Source of the DNA: Planctomycetes bacterium RBG_16_41_13 | Lineage (GTDB): Bacteria; Planctomycetota; Brocadiia; Brocadiales; Brocadiaceae | Direction of reading: 5' to 3' | Length of the DNA stretch: 12,782 nucleotides | Assembly: GCA_001828295.1 (NCBI GenBank) | Contig: MHYI01000031.1 | Location: forward strand, 806 to 13,587 | Part shown: positions 6,587 through 12,782 of the stretch, piece by piece | Layout: the number at the start of each line of letters is the position of its first letter | Position numbering within the stretch: the stretch's first letter is position 1 | Program-made: the position numbers and the translations under genes | The notes under the pieces: generated by a model | What the model was told of the DNA's origin: nothing | Database searches by the model: none | The model's input: only the letters and a program-made list of their open reading frames with translations

Positions 6587-8077
6587 ATGAAAATCACCAA
6601 AAAACTCTTTCTTGTTTTGCCGCTAACACTCTTCCTTTTCTCAAATAATAGGTTTGTCTTCTCAAATCAAGATAATAATGCAGAGACGTTGAGGCAGGAA
6701 CTTGTCGAACTCGAAAAACACGCAAAACCAATCATAGAAATATTTCGAAAGGTTCCTGCGCTGGTGAATCCTTCCGTTGTAAGCCTTATTACAGAAAAAA
6801 AGGTATATGGTGGGGATAATCATCCCGCCCAACCGGCAAATCCTGACCAAGGCCCGCATGCCGGTGCAATTCCCCAAAAAGGACTAGGTTCCGGCATTAT
6901 AGTGGATGAACGCGGTTACATTTTGACAAACAATCACGTTATCAGCGATTATTCGCCGGGAGAAATCACGGTGGTTACGTACAACGAGGAGCAATATCAT
7001 AATATTACCATCATTGGCATTGACCCAAATACCGATCTGGCGGTCATAAAAATCGATGGCGAAGGATTTATGCCGGCAAAGTTTGGCAACCCTGAAGAGG
7101 TACAGGTAGGCGATTGGGTTATTGCTATCGGCAATCCTTTTGGATTCCAGCAAACAGTTTCCATGGGTATTATCAGCGCCAAAGGAAGAACACATGTAAT
7201 CCCGCTTGCGCTTCCCTTTCTCTATGAAGATTTTTTCCAGACAGATGCGGCCATTAACCCTGGCAACAGTGGAGGGCCATTGGTTAATTTAAGGGGGGAA
7301 GTTATTGGTGTGAATACCGCAATTGCCACCCGTTCAGGCGGATTTCAGGGCGTGGGTTTTGCGCTGTCTGCAAGCATCGCGCAGGAGACAGTCGAAACCA
7401 TAATAAATACCGGCGCAATCGTGAGGGGTTACCTGGGTATTGGAACACAGGACATTACCGATGAATTTGCGATGAAACTTGGTTTTGAAAATAAGAATGA
7501 TATGGCAAAACACTTTGGTTTAGTCAAAGGCAATGGTGTATTTGTCATGGAAGTATGGAGTGAAACCCCTGCATTTAAGGCGGGAATCTTTCCCGGAGAC
7601 GTCATCTGTGAAATGAATGGTGACGTTATAAAAAATTCACTGGATTTGCAACGCGTTATAAGACATGCGAAGATCGATACTTGCATCGTAATTAAAGTCA
7701 TAAGAAACGGAACGGAAAACATCCTTACCGCCACAGTTGAACAGCAACCCGAAGACCTTTCCGGAAGAACATATGCCGCTTTTAGAAAACAGGATGAACC
7801 ATCAAGGTTTTCAATGGGGCTGATTGTCAATGATGTAACATATGAAATTGCCAGATCACTCGGACTGGAAAATGAAGAAGGCGTGTTGGTAATCGAAGTG
7901 GACGATAATAGCCCTGCCGGGCATGCAGGCATAGAACCAGGCGATTTGATTACCAAAGTTGGAACGAAAAATGTCAATTCTGTCATTGAATTCATGGGAA
8001 TTATTGAAGAGTACCTAAGCTCGAACAAAACAATCACGGTGTATATTAAAAACAAAGGATTTATTACCCTGAAGTAA
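6587..8077 (+). CDS. Periplasmic serine protease/chaperone of the DegP/HtrA family
   Basis: The protein degrades or refolds misfolded envelope proteins. It has 496 residues. An N-terminal signal peptide (KK at 5-6, a hydrophobic stretch at 7-19, likely cleavage near FS-NQ at 26-27) sends it to the periplasm. The trypsin-like domain has a complete triad: H117 in LTNNHVIS, D150 in DPNTDLAVIKI and S228 in INPGNSGGPLVN. Two PDZ domains follow, at about 280-385 (GYLGIGTQDIT onwards) and 405-495 (with AGIEPGDLITKV). Two PDZ domains and this length match DegP/DegQ rather than the single-PDZ DegS. The first PDZ contains an insertion-like segment (about 301-314, ENKNDMAKHFGLVK). It is preceded by two bases and a small membrane-protein gene, possibly a partner. 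The ribosome site is weak and relies on coupling. A symbol is not assigned because DegP and DegQ cannot be separated here. Confidence 0.95.
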   Translation: MKITKKLFLVLPLTLFLFSNNRFVFSNQDNNAETLRQELVELEKHAKPIIEIFRKVPALVNPSVVSLITEKKVYGGDNHPAQPANPDQGPHAGAIPQKGLGSGIIVDERGYILTNNHVISDYSPGEITVVTYNEEQYHNITIIGIDPNTDLAVIKIDGEGFMPAKFGNPEEVQVGDWVIAIGNPFGFQQTVSMGIISAKGRTHVIPLALPFLYEDFFQTDAAINPGNSGGPLVNLRGEVIGVNTAIATRSGGFQGVGFALSASIAQETVETIINTGAIVRGYLGIGTQDITDEFAMKLGFENKNDMAKHFGLVKGNGVFVMEVWSETPAFKAGIFPGDVICEMNGDVIKNSLDLQRVIRHAKIDTCIVIKVIRNGTENILTATVEQQPEDLSGRTYAAFRKQDEPSRFSMGLIVNDVTYEIARSLGLENEEGVLVIEVDDNSPAGHAGIEPGDLITKVGTKNVNSVIEFMGIIEEYLSSNKTITVYIKNKGFITLK

Positions 8078-8141
8078 CTATTTTATTTTGCCACACCAAG
8101 GCTTGTATCCGTAGCTTTTATTATACAATACTCCACAAGAA

Positions 8142-8308
8142 TACACCTAAGCTGGCATAGCCAGAACCAAACAAGCACGAAAACAGTCCTCAGTCCTCAA
8201 TCTGCAATTTGCCGACTGCCGACTACAGAAGTGACAATTAAATATTTTGCCAAAAAGCATGCACTGACGAATGGAAGTGTGCAAAGAAATTACTGATAAG
8301 GTACTAAA
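8142..8308 (+). repeat. Intergenic repeat, copy B (inverted relative to copy A at 4445-4632)
   Basis: This 167-bp copy runs from tacacctaag to ggtactaaa. Its last 72 bases (8237-8308) are identical to the reverse complement of 4445-4516. The left part contains the small palindrome ctggc-ata-gccag (8152-8164) and a six-unit heptamer array at 8184-8225. It fills most of the 268-bp gap between the protease and acyltransferase genes and ends 37 bases before the acyltransferase start, so it may carry transcription signals for it. A weak hairpin-like sequence (aaggct/agcttt, about 8099-8119) followed by TATTAT lies just before it and might end the protease transcript. Confidence 0.92.
8184..8225 (+). 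repeat. Degenerate 7-bp tandem array, six units, within copy B
   Basis: The units are CAGTCCT (twice), CAATCTG, CAATTTG, CCGACTG and CCGACTA, exactly 42 bases. The copy A array has nine units (63 bases). The 21-base difference equals the whole length difference between copies A and B, so the arrays changed by gain or loss of whole units. Confidence 0.85.
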
Positions 8309-8345
8309 ATGCCCTGTAATACGGCAATCATCTTAAGGAAATCAA

Positions 8346-9089
8346 ATGCGAACCCAAATGTATAAACTCTATCAGATATTTTTCACACTGTTTTCATGGC
8401 TAACATTTGTTTTTGCCTGGATGCTTGCCACATTTCTATCAATACTTCTCAGTATGGACACAAAGAACAAAGAAAAGGTATTTAACACGATGGAAAGGGT
8501 TTTCAGCCGTATTTCTTTTAAGATCATTGGTATGAAGGTTGCCTTGGAAGGATTGGAAAATATTCCCAAAAACGAACCTGTCATCTTTATTGCAAACCAT
8601 CAAAGCATGATGGATATTAAACTTTCTCTTGCGTACATTCCGGTAAATTTTAGTTTTATCTCGAAAGAGGCTATATTTCACGTGCCGGTATTGGGCGCAT
8701 ATATGACCGTTTCAGGACATATACCTATTAAAAGGGAAGAGGACAGAAAGGCATACACCAGTCTCATAAAAGCAATTAATGAGTTAACCGCAAAACAAAA
8801 ATCACTGGTGATATTCCCGGAAGGCACAAGAAGCGAAGACGGCACACTGGGGACATTCAAAAGAGGGATATCGCTTATTGTCTTAAAATCAAAAAGAAGG
8901 GTCATCCCGATGGCAATAAGTGGAAGCAACCGATTTATGCCAAAGCACGGATTCTTATCGTATCCCGAAAACAGGAACGTGAAAATATCATTTGGCAAAC
9001 CACTTTCCTTTGATAATTCAAGGACTGATCGGGAATACACCATTTATGTTACCAATACACTGAGAAATGCAGTGATGGAACTTTTATGA
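8346..9089 (+). CDS. 1-acyl-sn-glycerol-3-phosphate acyltransferase (PlsC family)
   Basis: The enzyme transfers an acyl chain to lysophosphatidic acid to give phosphatidic acid, the second acylation step of phospholipid synthesis, at the inner face of the cytoplasmic membrane. It has 247 residues, normal for the family. A hydrophobic N-terminal helix (about 10-36) anchors it. The four acyltransferase blocks are present: NHQSMMD (H85 and D90, the catalytic HX4D), SGHIPIKRE (123-131), FPEGTRS (157-163) and VIPMAISGS (186-194). The ATG has AAGGA seven bases upstream. It stands as a single gene just after repeat copy B. Related proteins can act on ornithine lipids or other acceptors, so PlsC is the likeliest but not the only role. 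Confidence 0.92.
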   Translation: MRTQMYKLYQIFFTLFSWLTFVFAWMLATFLSILLSMDTKNKEKVFNTMERVFSRISFKIIGMKVALEGLENIPKNEPVIFIANHQSMMDIKLSLAYIPVNFSFISKEAIFHVPVLGAYMTVSGHIPIKREEDRKAYTSLIKAINELTAKQKSLVIFPEGTRSEDGTLGTFKRGISLIVLKSKRRVIPMAISGSNRFMPKHGFLSYPENRNVKISFGKPLSFDNSRTDREYTIYVTNTLRNAVMELL

Positions 9090-9125
9090 ACCACTCATGC
9101 AACTAAGAGGCACTGGGAGGCGAAA

Positions 9126-9194
9126 ATGCCATTAAAAAGATCCAGCTTTCCTCCGTTGAAATCATGGAGATGTCTTTCTATCACTGTTTTTTAA
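9126..9194 (+). CDS. Possible 22-residue small ORF
   Basis: The frame starts at ATG 9126 with a strong ribosome site (GGGAGG, about five bases upstream) and reads MPLKRSSFPPLKSWRCLSITVF. It is basic, and nothing in it is recognised. It lies between the acyltransferase and the TPR lipoprotein, and the candidate promoter of the latter starts right after its stop. It may be a small protein, a remnant of a longer gene or chance. Confidence 0.25.
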   Translation: MPLKRSSFPPLKSWRCLSITVF

Positions 9195-9202
9195 TATTGA
9201 CT

Positions 9203-9230
9203 TTGAAAGTATTTATCTATAGATTAAAAT
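9203..9230 (+). promoter_or_regulatory. Candidate sigma-70-type promoter of the TPR operon
   Basis: TTGAAA (9203-9208), a 16-base spacer and TAAAAT (9225-9230) each match consensus at five of six bases. The start would be near 9237, about 60 bases before the TTG start of the lipoprotein gene. A second -35-like TTGACT sits at 9197 with a TATAGA 15 bases later, which is less well spaced. Confidence 0.55.
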
Positions 9231-9295
9231 AACTATTACTGTTAAATGCCGAAAAGAATTTATCCTGTAACTACTGTTTGTTAAGGAATTTGCAA

Positions 9296-10588
9296 TTGAA
9301 GAAAACATTGATTTTCATGTGCCTTGCAGTGTTCTGCGTTGGCTGTTCCTTTAGTCACAAAGGGGAGACGGGGAGTCAAAGTAAAGCAAGAAAATACCAA
9401 CTGGCAATGGATTATAACAATCTTGGGACGAAATATTTCGACAAGGACATGATTCATGAAGCCATCATCCAATTTAAAAGGGCTATTGCTTTGAATCCTG
9501 ACCTTGCAGAGGCGCACAACAACCTTGGTGTGTCCTATTGCAATATACAAGAATACGATAGCGCAATAGAAGAATTCAAACTTGCCATTAAGCTGAATCC
9601 TGATTATTCGAAGGCGCACGATAATCTGGGATTTGCATACACAAAGAAGGGTCGGTTTGAAGAGGCAATTGCCGAACATCTGAGGGCATTAAAAATAAAT
9701 CCGCAGGATATGGAGGCAAAAAAGAACTTAGAAATTGCCAAAAGGGAGGCAAGCCTTGAAATAACGAAAAAAAAATTCCAAATCGAAACTAAAGACATTT
9801 CTCCCGGATACATTATCGGTTATAACCAGTATACGAGTGGTTTATTTGACGACGCCCTCTCTTCATTTAAAAATATCATTGCAGGGTATCCTAATGATTT
9901 GATGTCCTATTACTACCTCAGTTGTACGTATACCATGAAGGGAATGGTAAATGATGCCATAAATTTATATAAAAACCTCCTGGTAAAAGACCCATCCAAC
10001 ATTATCGCCCGGTTAAATCTTGCGGATGTTTACAGGGAAAACGGACTTTATGACGAGGCGATTTTCGAATATGAGAATATCATACGAATCACCCCGAATA
10101 ATATCCACGCACTGTGCAAACTGGGAGAGGCATACTCTGAAAAAGGACAGCCGGAAAAAGCAGTCCTTGTATACAATAAAGCGATCGCCTCAAACCCTGA
10201 TTTCCCGAAGGCTTACAAAGAACTGGGCAGTGTTTATATGCAGACAGGCCTTTACGATGATGCAATATCGACATGGAATAAATTTATCGCGCTGAGTCCT
10301 GGTTCATCTAAAATACATTTCAATCTCGGTTTAGCATATGCAAATAAAGATATGTTTTCAGAAGCGGTAGCAGCGTTTAAAAAAGCGCTGAGTATTGATC
10401 CGGATAATATAGAAGCCCTTTATCACCTGGCAGATGCCTATGATAAAAGCGGTTTGATTGATGACGCTTTCCGTGAATACAAGATTGCTGCCAAATTGAT
10501 GTCGAAAACGAAAAATAAGAAGAATAATGAATCTGCGGAGAAACAAAATAATTCTGAAGAAATAGTTGTTACCTTTGGAGAAAAATGA
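9296..10588 (+). CDS. TPR-repeat lipoprotein (about ten tetratricopeptide repeats)
   Basis: I choose the TTG at 9296 because AAGGA ends eight bases before it and it yields a proper signal peptide (MKKTLIFMCLAVFCVGC); the frame is open upstream to 9278. The protein has 430 residues. The signal ends in a lipobox-like CVGC, with a non-standard cysteine at -3, so a lipid-anchored envelope protein is likely. The rest is about ten 34-residue TPR units, each with the pattern NLG..Y...G...EAI..F..AI.LNP. After three units a charged helix (about EASLEITKKKFQIETKDIS) separates them from the next seven. A disordered polar tail (KNKKNNESAEKQNNSEE) ends the protein. TPR arrays bind other proteins, so a scaffold role in the envelope is inferred; the partner is unknown. 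It leads a run of four closely spaced genes, and its TGA lies 15 bases before the next ATG. Confidence 0.88.
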   Translation: MKKTLIFMCLAVFCVGCSFSHKGETGSQSKARKYQLAMDYNNLGTKYFDKDMIHEAIIQFKRAIALNPDLAEAHNNLGVSYCNIQEYDSAIEEFKLAIKLNPDYSKAHDNLGFAYTKKGRFEEAIAEHLRALKINPQDMEAKKNLEIAKREASLEITKKKFQIETKDISPGYIIGYNQYTSGLFDDALSSFKNIIAGYPNDLMSYYYLSCTYTMKGMVNDAINLYKNLLVKDPSNIIARLNLADVYRENGLYDEAIFEYENIIRITPNNIHALCKLGEAYSEKGQPEKAVLVYNKAIASNPDFPKAYKELGSVYMQTGLYDDAISTWNKFIALSPGSSKIHFNLGLAYANKDMFSEAVAAFKKALSIDPDNIEALYHLADAYDKSGLIDDAFREYKIAAKLMSKTKNKKNNESAEKQNNSEEIVVTFGEK

Positions 10589-10603
10589 ACTTTGAGAGGA
10601 AAA

Positions 10604-10840
10604 ATGACCATAAAGCCAAAATTAAAAGTACTCATTATAACTGTTATGGCGCTGATTATTACACTAATTTCGCTTTATTCATTCGTAAGCGTTTCACGCT
10701 CAATAGATCAAATTCGTGGCGCCGATTTATTCTGGAACTGTTTTGCAATATGGATAAAGAGTATCATACTAACACAAGGGGTGCTTGTTGTCGGAGGACT
10801 TTTTTTATTCATGCTGAGAAAACCAAAAGGTACTGGATAA
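10604..10840 (+). CDS. Small membrane protein, two predicted helices
   Basis: This hypothetical protein has 78 residues from the ATG at 10604, which has GAGAGGA four bases upstream; an in-frame TTG at 10592 is less likely. Helices are predicted at about residues 8-32 (LKVLIITVMALIITLISLYSF) and 54-73 (IKSIILTQGVLVVGGLFLFML), joined by a polar loop containing SRSIDQIRGADLFWN, with a basic C-terminus (RKPKGTG). No family is recognised. A competing 97-residue frame over the same DNA (ATG at 10585) is rejected because it is Cys/Arg-rich and lacks a ribosome site. Position between the TPR lipoprotein and the Cys/His protein suggests a shared envelope role. Confidence 0.7.
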   Translation: MTIKPKLKVLIITVMALIITLISLYSFVSVSRSIDQIRGADLFWNCFAIWIKSIILTQGVLVVGGLFLFMLRKPKGTG

Positions 10841-10847
10841 GCCAGAA

Positions 10848-11264
10848 ATGTTGCGATTTATTATTATTTTTGCCATAATTTATCTGGTGTACCTTTCGCT
10901 AAAAAAGAGTTTACAGGGGGGGAAACAAAGGGGGGGGGGTACAAGAAGCCGTACGGAACAAAAAAGAGATGTTTTCAATACAAATCGTGTTAAAGAAATT
11001 TCTTATTTGTTTTATTCTGCAACAAAGGACGATTCAACATGTGATATTTGTAAAGAACTTGATGGGAAACATTTTTTACCCAACCACGAAATACATCATT
11101 CAATAAAACCCCCGCATCACCGTTGCAAAAACCCGAACGGCTGCCGTTGCTCGCTTGTCTACGTTACGGAAGATGAAGCGCAAAGTAAAAACATAGAATT
11201 GATCCTTAAGAAATATGGCGGTACATGCAATAAAAGCACCATAGAAAAAGAACTGAAAGGGTAA
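10848..11264 (+). CDS. Membrane-anchored Cys/His protein resembling the C-terminal motif of phage Mu F / SPP1 gp7 head proteins
   Basis: The protein has 138 residues. One N-terminal helix (about 2-18) anchors it, then comes a basic, glycine-rich linker (residues 19-40). The C-terminal half carries DDSTCDICKELDGKHF (C65, C68), IKPPHHRC (H90, H91, C93) and GCRCSLVYV (C99, C101). The order D-x-x-x-C-x-x-C, L-x-G-K-x-F, P-P-x-H-x-x-C and C-R-C strongly recalls the metal-site segment of phage minor head proteins (Mu gpF, SPP1 gp7 family). Here it is short, lacks the rest of that fold and is fused to a membrane helix, which suggests a host-adapted metal-binding module; this is inference. The linker is encoded by a G7 run (10916-10922) and a G10 run (10930-10939), unusual for this genome. 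It lies seven bases after the preceding gene and four before cutA. Confidence 0.75.
   Translation: MLRFIIIFAIIYLVYLSLKKSLQGGKQRGGGTRSRTEQKRDVFNTNRVKEISYLFYSATKDDSTCDICKELDGKHFLPNHEIHHSIKPPHHRCKNPNGCRCSLVYVTEDEAQSKNIELILKKYGGTCNKSTIEKELKG
10916..10939 (+). repeat. Poly-G tracts inside a coding sequence (G7 and G10)
   Basis: A run of seven G and, eight bases later, a run of ten G lie in the linker of the Cys/His protein, where they encode Gly residues and part of an Arg codon. Slippage by one base would shift the frame before the metal site. They could be a phase-variation switch or a sequencing-error hotspot; the frame as given is intact. Confidence 0.8.
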
Positions 11265-11268
11265 AGAA

Positions 11269-11601
11269 TTGTCTGCTAACATACCGGAAACAATAATTGT
11301 ATTTGTAACAGCAGGTTCAATAAATGAGGCCAGAGAAATAGGTAAAACACTAGTGGAAGAAAGGTTAGTTGCCTGCTGCAATATAATGAATCCCATTGAA
11401 TCCATATTTCAATGGCAAGGAAAGGTTACTATTGAGAACGAGGCGCTCATGATCTGTAAAACAAAGGAAGAACTCTTTGGAAGAGTTGCAGACCGTATCC
11501 GCCAATTGCATAGTTACGAGGTACCTGAAATTATCGCCGCACCTATAGTTCGCGGCTCAAATGATTATCTGGACTGGGTCAGAAAAGAAACCATTCAATA
11601 A
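11269..11601 (+). CDS. cutA: CutA-type divalent-cation tolerance protein
   Basis: This is a small trimeric cytosolic protein of the CutA1 family, linked to copper and other metal tolerance in some bacteria; its biochemical role is still debated. It has 110 residues, the full family length. Recognised blocks are LVEERLVACCNI (28-39), FQWQGKV (47-53), the KTKEELF helix (64-70), LHSYEVPEIIA (80-90) and the end DYLDWVRKE (99-107). The start is TTG with GAAAGG about eight bases upstream, and it begins four bases after the stop of the Cys/His gene. It is the last gene of the TPR run, and the palindromic element begins 29 bases later. Confidence 0.95.
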   Translation: MSANIPETIIVFVTAGSINEAREIGKTLVEERLVACCNIMNPIESIFQWQGKVTIENEALMICKTKEELFGRVADRIRQLHSYEVPEIIAAPIVRGSNDYLDWVRKETIQ

Positions 11602-11630
11602 GACCGCAATACGCGTTACTTTGAAGGTTT

Positions 11631-11767
11631 GTAGCACTTTAGTTTTTTGAAAAATTCCAATAATCGCAGTGTAGGGGCGAAGCATTTGCTGTAAATTGTC
11701 ATAAATGCGTTCATACCCAAACGGGCAAATGCTTCGCCCCTACTTTTTCAAAAAACTAAAGTGTTAC
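11631..11767. mobile_element. MITE-like palindromic element with terminal inverted repeats
   Basis: The 137-bp element has 24-bp ends, gtagcactttag...ttgaaaaa at 11631-11654 and its complement ending gtgttac at 11744-11767, with one mismatch. An inner pair, gtaggggcgaagcatttgc (11671-11689) and gcaaatgcttcgcccctac (11725-11743), is perfectly complementary. In the right arm the outer and inner pieces are joined directly; in the left arm a 16-base piece (11655-11670) separates them. No transposase is encoded. A second copy of the right arm lies at 1-45. I see no clear target-site duplication. It fills the gap between cutA and the PP-loop gene and, transcribed, would form a long hairpin. Confidence 0.85.
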
Positions 11768-11809
11768 TAAAGTTAAGATTATTTTTTTACTGTTTTAAGG
11801 AGCATTACG

Positions 11810-12782
11810 TTGGCTAAGGCTTTGGCATTATTATCCGGTGGTTTAGATAGCACTTTGGCGATACGCGTTATTCAGGAGCAAGGTATTGAGGTTATAGCGC
11901 TGAACTTTGTCACAGTTTTTTGCCGCTGTACTTCACATGGCAGTTGCAAATTGGAAGCAGTAAAAGTTTCGGAAAAATTTGGAATACCAATTAAGGTAAT
12001 TAATACCACCGATCGATTTTTGGAAATAGTGAAAAAACCAAAACATGGGTATGGGAAACACATGAATCCCTGTATCGATTGCAGGATTAATATCTTCCGT
12101 GCGGCAGGAGACTACATGCGCGAAATTGGTGCAGATTTTATTATTACCGGGGAGGTACTGGGACAAAGACCTATGTCCCAGCGAAAGGAAGCTATGAGGA
12201 TTATTGATAAAGAGGCAAACCTTACCGGACTGGTATTGAGACCATTGTGCGCAAAGCATATGGAACCAACTATCCCTGAAAAACTCGGGCTTGTGGACAG
12301 AGAAAAGCTGCTTCAAATCAGAGGACGTTCCAGGAAAGAGCAGATACAACTGGCGGATGTTTTTGAGATCAAAGATTATCCCTGTTCTGCCGGCGGATGT
12401 TTGCTTACTGACCCGGAATTCGCGCACCGTATGAGAGATTTGATAGAGACCTCCGATGCCGATGTAAATGATGTGAATCTCCTGAAGGTGGGAAGGCATT
12501 TTAAAATAGATAACACAACAAAAGCCGTTGTGGGGAGGAACGAAGCGGAAAATGAAAGAATAACCGCCCTTTTTAAATCCGGCGATTATCTATTAAGTTT
12601 GATTGATGTGCCAGGTCCAATCACGCTGGTCCGCGGTGAAATTACGGAAGAAAAAATTCACACTTCAGCACGTATCGCCGCGAGATACGGGAAATCACAA
12701 TTTCTCCCACAAACAAAAGTGGCCGTGAGAAAATCTAACAATGGCACACCTGCGAAAATAATGGAAATTGTTCCTATGACCC
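11810..12782 (+). CDS. PP-loop ATPase related to tRNA 2-thiouridylase/ThiI (partial, 3' end beyond window)
   Basis: The frame opens with TTG at 11810, preceded by TAAGGAG with a seven-base spacer, and stays open for 324 codons to the window edge. The PP-loop SGGLDS (residues 9-14), which binds ATP for adenylation, follows a short beta-strand. Cysteines are paired: VFCRC (38, 40) with C46, NPCIDC (88, 91) and PCSAGGC (192, 197); they could bind a metal cluster or carry sulfur. TGEVLGQRPMSQ (113-124) is a hallmark of the MnmA/ThiI-like family that often has a C-terminal NFACT-R-like domain; the region from about residue 215 onward (KVGRHFKID, VGRNEAENE) agrees with that. The protein probably modifies tRNA with sulfur, but the base modified is not known from sequence. 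It is distinct from canonical MnmA. Confidence 0.82.
   Translation, partial: MAKALALLSGGLDSTLAIRVIQEQGIEVIALNFVTVFCRCTSHGSCKLEAVKVSEKFGIPIKVINTTDRFLEIVKKPKHGYGKHMNPCIDCRINIFRAAGDYMREIGADFIITGEVLGQRPMSQRKEAMRIIDKEANLTGLVLRPLCAKHMEPTIPEKLGLVDREKLLQIRGRSRKEQIQLADVFEIKDYPCSAGGCLLTDPEFAHRMRDLIETSDADVNDVNLLKVGRHFKIDNTTKAVVGRNEAENERITALFKSGDYLLSLIDVPGPITLVRGEITEEKIHTSARIAARYGKSQFLPQTKVAVRKSNNGTPAKIMEIVPMT

Noticed and set aside
7429..8055. Long 208-codon open frame on the minus strand
   Set aside because: It is fully antisense to the well-supported DegP/HtrA gene, has no ribosome site and a Ser/Thr/Pro-heavy composition typical of a shadow frame.
10585..10878. 97-codon frame starting with an ATGA overlap at the TPR gene stop
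   Set aside because: It overlaps a better gene (10604-10840) that has a ribosome site and membrane helices, and its own product is Cys/Arg-rich without a recognisable pattern.
11933..12499. 188-codon open frame on the minus strand
   Set aside because: It lies antisense inside the PP-loop gene, which has clear motifs and a ribosome site on the plus strand.

Overview
The window looks like a bacterial chromosome segment of moderate to low G+C (judged by eye, not computed). Genes are well spaced, many start at TTG or GTG with good ribosome binding sites, and the intergenic DNA carries dispersed repeats. The organism cannot be named from sequence alone. The envelope genes (RND pump, periplasmic DegP/HtrA protease, TPR lipoprotein) indicate a Gram-negative cell plan. 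The repeat style, the TTG starts and the PP-loop protein at the right edge fit a Planctomycetes or anammox-type genome, but that is a low-confidence impression.

Layout. (1) Positions 42-4163, minus strand: a two-gene operon for an RND efflux pump, with the membrane-fusion adaptor first and the inner-membrane HAE-type permease second; no outer-membrane factor is in view. (2) Positions 4445-8308: a block flanked by two inverted copies (A and B) of an intergenic repeat of 188 and 167 bp. Inside it are the tmRNA gene (minus strand, with its terminator and a likely promoter), a lysine/asparagine-rich hypothetical protein, a gene-poor stretch with a strong stem-loop, a small two-helix membrane protein and a DegP/HtrA-type serine protease. 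(3) Positions 8346-9089: a PlsC-type acyltransferase of phospholipid synthesis. (4) Positions 9296-11601: a tight run of four plus-strand genes, namely a lipoprotein with about ten TPR repeats, a small membrane protein, a membrane-anchored protein with a phage-head-like Cys/His metal-site motif, and CutA. (5) Positions 11631-11767: a short palindromic MITE-like element, one end of which is also present at the extreme left edge of the window. (6) From 11810 to the window end: a PP-loop ATPase related to tRNA thiolation enzymes, cut off by the edge.

How the parts relate. Most genes serve the envelope (efflux, protein quality control, phospholipid synthesis, TPR scaffold), with ribosome rescue (tmRNA) and probable tRNA modification alongside. 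The most distinctive signals lie outside the genes. The A/B repeats differ in length by exactly three units of a 7-bp degenerate array. The palindromic element supplies the stop codon of the RND permease. The tmRNA encodes the tag AKQLNAEEPMAMAA. A ten-G run sits inside the coding sequence of the Cys/His protein. I did not see a convincing new defence or mobile system; the repeat families and the Cys/His protein are the best candidates for something undescribed.
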